From: Candidatus Bathyarchaeota archaeon
GTDB taxonomy: Archaea; Thermoproteota; Bathyarchaeia; TCS64
Length of the DNA stretch: 13,444 nt
NCBI GenBank assembly: GCA_030613835.1
Contig: JAUWLH010000025.1
Coordinates: 1-13,444 of the forward strand
Reading direction: 5' to 3'
In this document: in pieces, positions 7,335 to 13,444 of the stretch
Layout: each line of letters begins with the position of its first letter
Numbering within the stretch: the stretch's first letter is position 1
Program-made: the position numbers and the translations under genes
The notes under the pieces: generated by a model
The model's database searches: none
What the model was told of the DNA's origin: nothing
What the model saw: only the letters and a program-made list of their open reading frames with translations

Positions 7335-8344
7335 TACCGCTGCTGCTCACAGACAGGTCTATCAGCCTCAGATACCTGGTCCACAGGCACCTTCTAGATT
7401 CTGATGAGGCCGAGGAGCTTAGGGACCAGACGATGAACGACCCCATGATCAGGGGCCTCATAAAGCTCCAGAGACCCGACGGCTCATGGGACGCCTCGGG
7501 GATAATTGGGAACGCGCCCCAGGGAAAGGTCCAGACTACATCGCAGGCACTGACCAGATTGGGCTACCTAGAACTGGCCCCCGAACATGAAGCCATCAAG
7601 AGGGGGGTCGAGTACCTATTCAGCGTCCAGGAGAGGGACGGATCGTGGCCCCTCGGAAACTACCGGACGGACGCCGACGGTCAGGACAACTACGATGTTA
7701 TGAGCCTACAGACAAGCCTGCCATTGAGGGGAATCGCATCAACGGGCCACTGCAAGGACCCCAGGGCGGAGACAGCCTATGACTGGCTCATTGACCAGAG
7801 GCTTGATGACGGGGCCTGGCCCACGGGAATCGCAAACGGAATCAACGGTCACGTCGCCGGGTACAGGCGGATGCCTCACAGCCGCTGGGGATGCAGGAGC
7901 AACACCACGGCAGCGCTGACATGCCTCAGCATGCACCCAGGGAGGGCGAGGGAAAACGAGGCTAGAAGGGCGTTGGACCTGCTTCTTGGAAGGGAGACCA
8001 GAGAGCGATACCACGTGGGTTTCGAGGTGGCTAGAACAGTTGGCGTCGAGGAGTCAACGGGATTCATCACATACCACGCACGGTTCGACCTTGCCCACAT
8101 GCTGAAGTTATGCAGTAGGATAGGCGCGAGCACCGAGGATCCCAGGGTCCAGGAGCTAGTTGATTTCGTGGTGAAAGGGCGAAACCGGTACGGCCTATGG
8201 GAGTACATGAGGCCACAGGCATCCAAGTGGGTCACCTATGACCTGCTGAGGACCTTGGGCGAGGTGGGTGTGGATGATGACTGGGTTGGAATGGAGCCAC
8301 GGACGCCCTTCCAGCCGTACCCTAAGAGGCGCAGACGTTTCTAG
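7331..8344 (+). CDS. Terpenoid-cyclase-like alpha/alpha-toroid repeat protein, coupled to the tandem UvrA
   Basis: The 337-residue product has repeats of the prenyltransferase/squalene-hopene cyclase toroid type. QW-like motifs are LQRPDGSWD (46-54), VQERDGSWP (99-107) and DQRLDDGAWP (155-164), with a weaker RYGLWEY near 286. Helical segments lie between them. The DxDD acid motif of squalene-hopene cyclases is not visible, the protein is about half their length, and no signal peptide or membrane segment is seen. I therefore do not call it a cyclase; it may be a binding or scaffold protein with a toroid fold, or an enzyme of unknown type. A conserved-looking patch around HSRWGCRSNTTAALTCL (183-199) and a basic tail PKRRRRF are notable. 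Its ATG overlaps the UvrA stop codon in ATGA (7331-7334), so translation of the two is likely coupled and a joint role is plausible. No specific function is claimed. Confidence 0.85.
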   Translation: MIPLLLTDRSISLRYLVHRHLLDSDEAEELRDQTMNDPMIRGLIKLQRPDGSWDASGIIGNAPQGKVQTTSQALTRLGYLELAPEHEAIKRGVEYLFSVQERDGSWPLGNYRTDADGQDNYDVMSLQTSLPLRGIASTGHCKDPRAETAYDWLIDQRLDDGAWPTGIANGINGHVAGYRRMPHSRWGCRSNTTAALTCLSMHPGRARENEARRALDLLLGRETRERYHVGFEVARTVGVEESTGFITYHARFDLAHMLKLCSRIGASTEDPRVQELVDFVVKGRNRYGLWEYMRPQASKWVTYDLLRTLGEVGVDDDWVGMEPRTPFQPYPKRRRRF

Positions 8345-8350
8345 CGCCCA

Positions 8351-8358
8351 TTTTTTAA
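8351..8358 (+). promoter_or_regulatory. TATA box of the S9 peptidase gene
   Basis: TTTTTTAA lies 31-38 bases upstream of the ATG at 8389, right after the stop of the toroid gene. It predicts a transcription start near 8380 and thus a leader of only about ten bases, typical of archaea. No Shine-Dalgarno sequence is seen before the ATG, which agrees with a nearly leaderless message. The same T-run may also end the upstream transcript. Confidence 0.5.
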
Positions 8359-8388
8359 CCTTCAAACCCAGATTATTCCTCGATTATT

Positions 8389-10341
8389 ATGACTGACAAG
8401 CGTAACGTGGAGATCAGGGACCTCGGGAAGATCATGGCGGTGAGCACCCCCAGGATCAGCCCGGACGGGAAGAGGGTCATCTTCGTCCACACAAAGATGG
8501 ACTTCAAGGAGGACACGTACCACAACCACCTGTGGATGGCGGACCTTGAGACCAAGAAGACGTACCAGTTCACGAGCGGAAGGGGAAAGGACAAGAACCC
8601 CAGCTGGAGCCCGGACGGGAAGCAGATTATGTTCACATCAACGCCTCCTGCCAAGGATGACGAGAAAAAGACGTACCAGGTCTACGTCATGGACGTGGAC
8701 GGCGGTGAGGCCCGTCAGGTAACCGATGTTGAGGAAGGAGTTGAGTCGCCACAGTGGGGCTCTAAGGGCAAGAACATCCTCTTCGTGAGCGGCGTCAAGA
8801 GGGTTGACCGCGGCGACAGCGATGTCAGGATCATCGACAGGATCGTGTACAAGTTCCAGGGAAAGGGATTCTTCGAGAACATCAGGAAACACCTGTTCAC
8901 CGTCAAGGCATCGGGTGGAAAAGTCAGGCAGGTCACCGAGGGAGAGTTCGATGTAACAGCCCCCCAGTGGAGCGGCGACGGCAAGAGCATCATATTCTAC
9001 GGCAACCTCAACGAGGACGCCGACCTGGTGAGACGCTGGTACCTCTACAAGGTGGACGCCAAGGGAGGGGAGTCAGAGAGGATCACTGATACACTGATGA
9101 GTATCAGCGGCATCTCGCCCAGTAAGAAGGTGATCGCTTACGCTGGTCACGATTACCACAACGGTTCGGGTACCATCAGTGACGTGTGGCTGCTTGAGAA
9201 CGGAGACTCGAAGAACCTCACCGCGGATTTCGACCAGGACTTGGGCACGAGGCTCAGCAGCGATATCAGGGTAAACAGCCCCAACGTGATCCCCACATGG
9301 CACGATACCCACCTGTACTTCACATCCTGCTACGAGGGAGTCTCAAGCCTGTACAGGGTACACAAGGAGGGCGGACCCGTCGAGAAGGTCATCGGAGAGG
9401 TTGACCATAGCGTCGAGTCCTTCAGCATCAGCGAGGACGGGAAGATAGCGTACACGGTGCTCAAGACGGATGCCCCAATCGAACTCTGGCTTTGGGATGG
9501 AAAGAAATCCAGGCAGATCACCCGCCTGAACAAGGGCTACATGAAAAAGGTCCAGATCCAGGGACACGAGCACTTTACGTTCACCAGCAGCGCAGGTCAT
9601 GAGGTGGAGGGCTGGCTGTGCAAGCCGCCTGGATTTGATGAGCAAAAGAAGTATCCTCTGATCCTACACATCCACGGTGGGCCGAGGGGGGCTTACGGTA
9701 ACAGCATGAACCATGAGTTCCAGGTTCTCGCGGCCCAGGGGTGGGCGGTGATGTACATCAACCCCTGGGGAAGCGGCGGCTACGACGAGGCTTTCCAAGC
9801 CGGGCTGCCGGGTAAGTACCACGAGCAGGACTATGACGATCTCATGAAGGCTGTCGATGTCATCATCGAGTCGAACCAATGGGTGAATGAGAACAAGCTG
9901 GGCGTCACCGGCGGGAGCTACGGAGGAGTCATGACCAACTGGATCATCACCCAGACAACCAGGTTCGCGGCGGCAGTCACCCTCAGGAGCATAAGCAACT
10001 GGATGAGCTTCTACGGGGTCAGCGACATCGGGTGGACATTCGGAAAGACTGAAATGGGGGGCGATTGGTGGGACATGCTGGACACATTCATGGAGAAGAG
10101 CCCAATCAAACACGTCAAGAACGTGAAGACACCCACCATGATCATCCACAGCGAGGAAGACTACCGTTGCCCCATGGAGCAGGGAGAGCAGTTGTTCACA
10201 GCATTGAAGGTACTTGGCGTTGAGACGGAGTTCATCAGGTTCCCCGGTGAGAGCCACGAGCTCAGCAGGTCGGGCAAACCAAAGCACAGGGCGGAGCGCC
10301 TTGAGCACATGGTCCGATGGTTCAAGAAGTATCTGGACTAG
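8389..10341 (+). CDS. S9 family serine peptidase (acylaminoacyl peptidase / prolyl oligopeptidase type)
   Basis: A 650-residue serine peptidase with an N-terminal beta-propeller and a C-terminal alpha/beta hydrolase domain. The propeller (about 1-390) shows repeated TolB/PD40-like blades such as PRISPDGKRVIFV, PSWSPDGKQIMFTS, PQWGSKGKNILFVS and PQWSGDGKSIIFYG. The hydrolase domain begins near 400. It has the oxyanion HGGP motif (429-432), the nucleophile elbow GGSYGG with Ser510, the acid Asp591 in HSEEDYRCP and the base His623 in GESHELSRSG, so the triad is complete. No signal peptide is seen; it should be cytoplasmic, degrading short oligopeptides that fit through the propeller. Length and order are normal for S9C-type enzymes. 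It has its own promoter. Its TAG stop overlaps the stop of the convergent antiporter gene in a shared CTAG, leaving no room between them. Confidence 0.95.
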   Translation: MTDKRNVEIRDLGKIMAVSTPRISPDGKRVIFVHTKMDFKEDTYHNHLWMADLETKKTYQFTSGRGKDKNPSWSPDGKQIMFTSTPPAKDDEKKTYQVYVMDVDGGEARQVTDVEEGVESPQWGSKGKNILFVSGVKRVDRGDSDVRIIDRIVYKFQGKGFFENIRKHLFTVKASGGKVRQVTEGEFDVTAPQWSGDGKSIIFYGNLNEDADLVRRWYLYKVDAKGGESERITDTLMSISGISPSKKVIAYAGHDYHNGSGTISDVWLLENGDSKNLTADFDQDLGTRLSSDIRVNSPNVIPTWHDTHLYFTSCYEGVSSLYRVHKEGGPVEKVIGEVDHSVESFSISEDGKIAYTVLKTDAPIELWLWDGKKSRQITRLNKGYMKKVQIQGHEHFTFTSSAGHEVEGWLCKPPGFDEQKKYPLILHIHGGPRGAYGNSMNHEFQVLAAQGWAVMYINPWGSGGYDEAFQAGLPGKYHEQDYDDLMKAVDVIIESNQWVNENKLGVTGGSYGGVMTNWIITQTTRFAAAVTLRSISNWMSFYGVSDIGWTFGKTEMGGDWWDMLDTFMEKSPIKHVKNVKTPTMIIHSEEDYRCPMEQGEQLFTALKVLGVETEFIRFPGESHELSRSGKPKHRAERLEHMVRWFKKYLD

Positions 10342-11720
10342 CTCTTTCTCCCATTCTTTTTACCGCTCTTTGGATTCTCAACCCCATCAAGCTCCTTGGG
10401 GTCTATTCCCTCATTGATTACGTGAATCACGGGTTGGGCTTGCTTTCTTGCGAGGAACGGCGCCACGACCGATGTGAAGAATATCGAGATCAGGACAATG
10501 GGGACCACGAGGTTTGTAAACACCTCGGAGCCGGGGAAGAAAACAGAGTTAGGGTCATACTTGGTCACGAACTGGCTCATGACGAGACTGCCAGCGCCCT
10601 GTATGAAGAAGTAGCGAGTATAGTTGACCTGCTCGTCGGGGAAGCCCTGAATCTTGCCCATTACGGTGGCTGTTATGAAACGGACTGCGAATATCAGGGC
10701 GGTCAGGAACCCACCCACCGCGATGTACACAGGGTTAAGCTTCACGATGATTCCCAAGTACACGAAAAACAGGGCCTTCATCAGGAACGCGATCTCGTCG
10801 TGGTACCCCCTGATCTTGCGCCTGTCGATCCTGGACCTCCTTTTCAGGTTAAGGGACCTTGTGACAAAGGCATAGTTCATCAAGACGAATCCGAACAGGA
10901 AGGCCGAGATGGGCCCGCCGCCCCCACCGCTGACGATCTCAGCGAACACGTAGATGGGAAAAAGTGCGGCGATGGTGAGCATATAGTTCAGCGGCTTGTC
11001 CCTTAGCCTGCTAATGAACTCTCCCCATGTGAGGCCGGCCCCAACGCCTATCAACGTCGCCGTGAGGAGGGTGAAGAGGATATCCATGGCAACCGATTGT
11101 GGCCCTGCCCCCATGATGGTGACCATCTTGATGATAGTGACGACGCCCACCACCTTGATGGGATCGGCGAAGGCGGACTCCAGTTGAAGGAAAGCCCCCG
11201 ATACCCCCATCTCCTTGGACTCGGCTCCAAGACTGTTTATGAGACCGCTTATGGATACGCCGTCCAAGCCGCCCACCATGGCTCCTAGCAGGAGCCCGTT
11301 TACGAAATTGAAATACTCGGGGAAGATAAAATTCAGAGCGAGACCCACCGAAATGGTTGTGGCCAGAAAGCTCATCATGGCCATGTTGAAGGCTCGGGCT
11401 GTGTTGCCAAGCAGGTGCTGTATGTTGAAGTTTAGCCCTATGTCGAACGCGAAAAGCGCCACTGTCACGAGGAGCATGAGGTCGAATATGTCCATGAACA
11501 GGGCCGCATCGAAGACATGTAGGACGGGACCCAGAATCATCCCGAACACCAGGAGCCAGACGAGATCAGGGATTTTGGTCCTGTTGTAGAAGATGCCATT
11601 TAGGTAGCTGAGGAACAGGGTCGATGAGAAGAGAAGCAAGACTCGTTCGGTGTCTACCAAATTGCTTTCCTTGTTCCTGGTTTTTCGATCAATCCTGTTG
11701 ATTGACCCTTTCAGTCTCAT
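10338..11720 (-). CDS. CPA-type cation/proton antiporter
   Basis: A 460-residue membrane protein of the monovalent cation:proton antiporter superfamily (NhaP/Kef-like, Na+/H+ exchanger domain). About 12-13 hydrophobic segments span residues 27-425. Family-like stretches are IPDLVWLLVFGMILGP (50-65), LFAFDIGLNF (89-98) and the ion-binding helix LESAFADPIKVV (180-191), with Asp186 as the likely transport carboxylate. The position before it is Ala where CPA1 members usually have Asn and CPA2 members Asp. A GGGGGP stretch lies near 265-270. The C-terminal tail (about 425-460) is short, hydrophilic and lysine-rich, without a TrkA-N or TrkA-C domain. It probably exchanges Na+ or K+ for protons for pH and salt balance; the ion cannot be told. 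The start is uncertain: a TATA-like TTTTTATT only 11-18 bases before the ATG would favour the TTG at 11660, which gives MVDTERVLLL. Confidence 0.92.
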   Translation of the reverse strand: MRLKGSINRIDRKTRNKESNLVDTERVLLLFSSTLFLSYLNGIFYNRTKIPDLVWLLVFGMILGPVLHVFDAALFMDIFDLMLLVTVALFAFDIGLNFNIQHLLGNTARAFNMAMMSFLATTISVGLALNFIFPEYFNFVNGLLLGAMVGGLDGVSISGLINSLGAESKEMGVSGAFLQLESAFADPIKVVGVVTIIKMVTIMGAGPQSVAMDILFTLLTATLIGVGAGLTWGEFISRLRDKPLNYMLTIAALFPIYVFAEIVSGGGGGPISAFLFGFVLMNYAFVTRSLNLKRRSRIDRRKIRGYHDEIAFLMKALFFVYLGIIVKLNPVYIAVGGFLTALIFAVRFITATVMGKIQGFPDEQVNYTRYFFIQGAGSLVMSQFVTKYDPNSVFFPGSEVFTNLVVPIVLISIFFTSVVAPFLARKQAQPVIHVINEGIDPKELDGVENPKSGKKNGRKS

Positions 11721-11730
11721 TGTCTACGAG

Positions 11731-11738
11731 AATAAAAA
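11731..11738 (-). promoter_or_regulatory. Candidate TATA box of the antiporter gene
   Basis: On the minus strand the sequence reads TTTTTATT, 11-18 bases before the ATG at 11720. With normal archaeal spacing, transcription would start near 11710, inside the longer reading frame, which points to the downstream TTG at 11660 as the real start. TATA-like sequences further upstream (near 11783-11806) could serve the longer form instead. Confidence 0.35.
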
Positions 11739-11746
11739 GACTACTC

Positions 11747-11762
11747 AAAGGTAGTTACCTTT
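11747..11762. promoter_or_regulatory. Palindrome AAAGGTA-GT-TACCTTT, candidate operator
   Basis: A perfect inverted repeat with 7-base arms and a 2-base centre sits next to the candidate TATA box of the antiporter, on its upstream side, in an AT-rich gap. Dimeric winged-helix regulators bind sites of this shape. The divergent BlaI-like gene is the obvious candidate binder, but this is inference; its spacing does not resemble a TACA-N2-TGTA type BlaI site. Confidence 0.4.
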
Positions 11763-11794
11763 AATGTACTAGAATAATCTATAATTGAAGAATT

Positions 11795-11806
11795 TTATAG
11801 CTATAA
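11795..11806. promoter_or_regulatory. AT palindrome TTATAGCTATAA
   Basis: A perfect 12-base palindrome in the middle of the gap between the antiporter and the regulator. It could be a TATA-type element readable on both strands or a second dyad site. In AT-rich DNA such palindromes also arise by chance, so confidence in a function is low. Confidence 0.25.
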
Positions 11807-11892
11807 TGATAAGGCATATCCCATATTGTTTACAAATTTAGGTTATTTTGGGCATCCTATCTACATTTTACACCATTATTGAAAGATGAAGG

Positions 11893-11900
11893 TTTATATA
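11893..11900 (+). promoter_or_regulatory. TATA box of the BlaI-like regulator gene
   Basis: TTTATATA is a near-ideal archaeal TATA box. It predicts transcription start near 11920-11925 and a leader of about 55 bases before the ATG at 11978, longer than for other genes in this window. The leader holds a GAGAGGG ribosome-binding-like site at 11964-11970. Confidence 0.6.
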
Positions 11901-11977
11901 GTATGAGTTTCTAGTTTCAGCCCGTTGGTGACTAAGAACTGACATTAACTATTGACACCTCTAGAGAGGGACTAGCG

Positions 11978-12313
11978 ATGGTCCTAAAGGACTACCAGGA
12001 AGTAGCCCTACATTACCTATGGCGCATTGACGACAAAGGCGCATCAAGCCGCGATGTATGGATGCAGGTAAACGAAGATCTGGACGGTAAGCGAACTATA
12101 AGCCGAGCATCAATCATCAACTTCCTAAACTCCATGGTAGACGAGGGCGTGCTTAACTACACTGAGATAACAGGGAAGGGCGGACACAGACGTATCTACT
12201 CAGCCAAGTACAACGAGGCCGAGTTCAAGCAATATGTAGCCAAGGTGGTTCTGAGTAACCTGCTTCGAGACTTCCCAGACGAGACTCGAAAGGTCCTGTT
12301 AGAAGTCAAGTAA
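11978..12313 (+). CDS. BlaI/MecI-like winged-helix transcriptional regulator
   Basis: A 111-residue protein that looks like the penicillinase-repressor (BlaI/MecI/CopY) winged-helix family, common in archaea in this short form. The segment DYQEVALHYLWRIDDKGASSRDVWMQVNEDL (5-35) gives helices 1-2. RTISRASIINFLNSMVDEGVLNYTEITGKGGHRRIYSAKY (39-78) gives the recognition helix and wing, in the usual pattern ending in a basic G-H-R-R-Y turn. The remaining C-terminal helices (about 80-111, EFKQYVAKVVLSNLLRDFPDETRKVL) would form the dimer interface. There is no metal-binding cysteine set or sensor domain. It has its own strong TATA box, a GAGAGGG site 7 bases before the ATG, and a T-rich terminator. 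It is divergent from the antiporter and followed 90 bases later by the M20 gene, so either may be its target, but the sequence does not show which. Confidence 0.82.
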   Translation: MVLKDYQEVALHYLWRIDDKGASSRDVWMQVNEDLDGKRTISRASIINFLNSMVDEGVLNYTEITGKGGHRRIYSAKYNEAEFKQYVAKVVLSNLLRDFPDETRKVLLEVK

Positions 12314-12318
12314 ATATA

Positions 12319-12340
12319 CCTTTTTTATTTAATTTTTTAC
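12319..12340 (+). terminator. T-rich terminator after the regulator gene
   Basis: Starting five bases after the stop codon, two runs of six T (12321-12326 and 12333-12338) lie in an AT-rich stretch. This matches the archaeal pattern of oligo-T termination and separates the regulator from the M20 gene. Confidence 0.6.
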
Positions 12341-12363
12341 TCAATCCAAGAATCGCCTAGCAG

Positions 12364-12370
12364 TTTTATA
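12364..12370 (+). promoter_or_regulatory. TATA box of the M20 gene
   Basis: TTTTATA lies 34-40 bases before the proposed TTG start at 12404 and predicts transcription start near 12394. The leader would be about ten bases long. No Shine-Dalgarno sequence is seen, in line with a nearly leaderless message. Confidence 0.45.
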
Positions 12371-12403
12371 CAATATAAGGGACGTATATACCGTGAGCCC
12401 ATT

Positions 12404-13444
12404 TTGGTAAAATTAACAGAGGCAAAAAAGACGGCGTTCAAGTGGATAGACGATAACGCTGAGAGGCTATCAGATTTCCACCAATTGATTTGGAACTACG
12501 CCGAGACCAGCTTCCGCGAGTACAGGTCAGCCAAGGCCCTCGTGGAGTTCCACAGGAAGGAGGGATTCAAGGTAGAGCACGGGGTCGCGGGCATGCCAAC
12601 GGCATACATCGCCACATGGGGGGAGGGAGGACCCGTCCTCTCGACATACACCGAGTATGATGCAACACCATCGGCGGCCCAGGACCTTGTTCCCTACAAG
12701 TCAGCTGCCAACCCGTACAAGGCGGGACACTCTGACCCCCACAGTGCCCTTGGAGTAGCGGCGCTAGCAGGATCTGTTGCGTTGAAGCACGCCATGGAGG
12801 AGCACGGCATCGAGGGGACCATCAAGGTCTTCGGGACACCCGCCGAGAAGGTGTGCGCCAAGAGCTGGTTCGCATCAAAGGGCTGCTTCGAGGGGCTGGA
12901 CGCCATGGTTGGCTGGCATCCCAGGGCATACTCGACGGTGATGTACGAGACCCAGTGGGGCAGCTACTGGAACGTGGCATTTACGTTTGAGTGCGATGAA
13001 CCCGAGAAGTGGATGGCCTACGCGGATGACCTGCCGAGAAACGCACGCGCGCCGGGGGCGCTGGACGCGGTAGCCATGATGTACACAACCACCAAGTACA
13101 CCAAGGAGGCAATGCTGCCTAGGACTGGCCTATGGACCATCAATGAGGCAGTGATGGCGGCTGGACAGGCGACGGCAGACAATATATCCCCAAAGATAGG
13201 CATCATCCAGTATGCGTTCAGGAGCCCCAGCCTGAAACAGCAGGAGCAGATCGCCAAGGTGCTATTCAACAACGCCGAGAGCGGGGCCAGGATTACGGGC
13301 ACGAAACTGACGGCCAGGTGGGTAACAAAGCAGAGGACGGGGCTCTTCAACCGGGTCCTGGCGGACCTCTCCTACGAGAACTTGGAGCTCATCGGGGCAC
13401 CCAAGTTCACCGACGGGGACAAGGAGATCGCTAACGAGTTGCTG
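12404..13444 (+). CDS. M20 family metallopeptidase/amidohydrolase, AbgB-like (3' end outside the window)
   Basis: The 347 visible residues belong to the M20 peptidase group related to AbgB (p-aminobenzoyl-glutamate hydrolase subunit B); AbgB has about 480 residues, so roughly the last quarter is missing. The frame is open to the window end. A TTG at 12404 (MVKLTEAKKTAFKWIDDN) is chosen as start because it precedes the conserved N-terminal helix and no in-frame ATG occurs before GMPTAY. Visible marks are EYDATP (84-89), AGHSDPHSALGVAALAG (107-123), GTPAEKVCAKSW (144-155), and WHP with His172. Compared with the M20D pattern, the CGH metal ligands read DPH and the second Glu of PAEE is Lys149, while the presumed general base Glu148 remains. 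I recall M20 relatives carrying GHxDPHSALG and PAEK, so this is probably a natural subgroup rather than damage. Substrate unknown; likely a small amide or peptide, in the cytoplasm. Confidence 0.9.
   Translation, partial: MVKLTEAKKTAFKWIDDNAERLSDFHQLIWNYAETSFREYRSAKALVEFHRKEGFKVEHGVAGMPTAYIATWGEGGPVLSTYTEYDATPSAAQDLVPYKSAANPYKAGHSDPHSALGVAALAGSVALKHAMEEHGIEGTIKVFGTPAEKVCAKSWFASKGCFEGLDAMVGWHPRAYSTVMYETQWGSYWNVAFTFECDEPEKWMAYADDLPRNARAPGALDAVAMMYTTTKYTKEAMLPRTGLWTINEAVMAAGQATADNISPKIGIIQYAFRSPSLKQQEQIAKVLFNNAESGARITGTKLTARWVTKQRTGLFNRVLADLSYENLELIGAPKFTDGDKEIANELL

Noticed and set aside
9664..10308. Minus-strand reading frame of 214 codons inside the S9 peptidase gene
   Set aside because: It lies antisense to the intact catalytic domain of the peptidase and shows no recognisable domain.
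10317..11006. Long plus-strand reading frame of 229 codons antisense to the antiporter
   Set aside because: Its translation is highly charged and low in family-like patterns, while the minus strand gives a clear membrane antiporter. It is a shadow of that gene.
11957..11970. Small hairpin (CCTC / GAGG with a TAGA loop) covering the ribosome-binding site of the BlaI-like gene
   Set aside because: Only four base pairs; too weak to argue for translational control.
11721..11977. Possible small RNA, tRNA or CRISPR repeat in the AT-rich gap
   Set aside because: I found no cloverleaf, no repeated units and no GC-rich structured island; promoter elements and two palindromes account for what is visible.

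Overview
The window looks like the chromosome of an archaeon. The evidence is: TATA-like boxes about 25 bases upstream of likely transcription starts, short T-rich stretches as terminators, TTG start codons, AGG/AGA-rich arginine usage, a split NSUN methyltransferase/PUA pair of archaeal type, and a small BlaI-like winged-helix regulator. I cannot name the phylum. GC content looks moderately high in genes and drops sharply between them. I saw no tRNA, rRNA, CRISPR array, insertion sequence or prophage gene. No gap between genes exceeds 300 bases; the largest is 11721-11977.

Layout. Positions 27-1417 (minus strand) hold a two-gene unit: an RNA cytosine-5 methyltransferase followed, with an ATGA overlap, by a small PUA-like RNA-binding protein. 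Divergent from it is a P1-family (DmpA/BapA type) self-processing aminopeptidase (1416-2474). The two genes appear to share a palindromic TATA element. Positions 2520-8344 hold the most unusual locus: a 1604-residue tandem UvrA-like protein with four ABC ATPase modules, translationally coupled by another ATGA overlap to a terpenoid-cyclase-like alpha/alpha-toroid protein. Next is an S9 prolyl-oligopeptidase-type serine peptidase (8389-10341). It runs tail to tail into a CPA-type cation/proton antiporter on the minus strand, and the two stop codons overlap in a CTAG. An AT-rich intergenic region with two palindromes separates the antiporter from a divergent BlaI-like regulator (11978-12313). 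An M20 metallopeptidase/amidohydrolase of the AbgB-like group starts at 12404 and runs off the window.

How the genes fit together. Three peptidases or amidohydrolases (P1, S9, M20) suggest a peptide-scavenging lifestyle, but they are separately transcribed and I see no shared regulation. The methyltransferase/PUA pair is ordinary RNA modification. The regulator may control the antiporter, itself or the M20 gene.

The best candidate for something undescribed is the UvrA-tandem/toroid pair. In the fusion, the first UvrA half keeps the UvrB-binding region but has lost the insertion domain. The second half has lost the UvrB-binding region but keeps the insertion domain. No uvrB or uvrC lies in the window, so whether it works in excision repair or in another damage- or ligand-sensing role is open.
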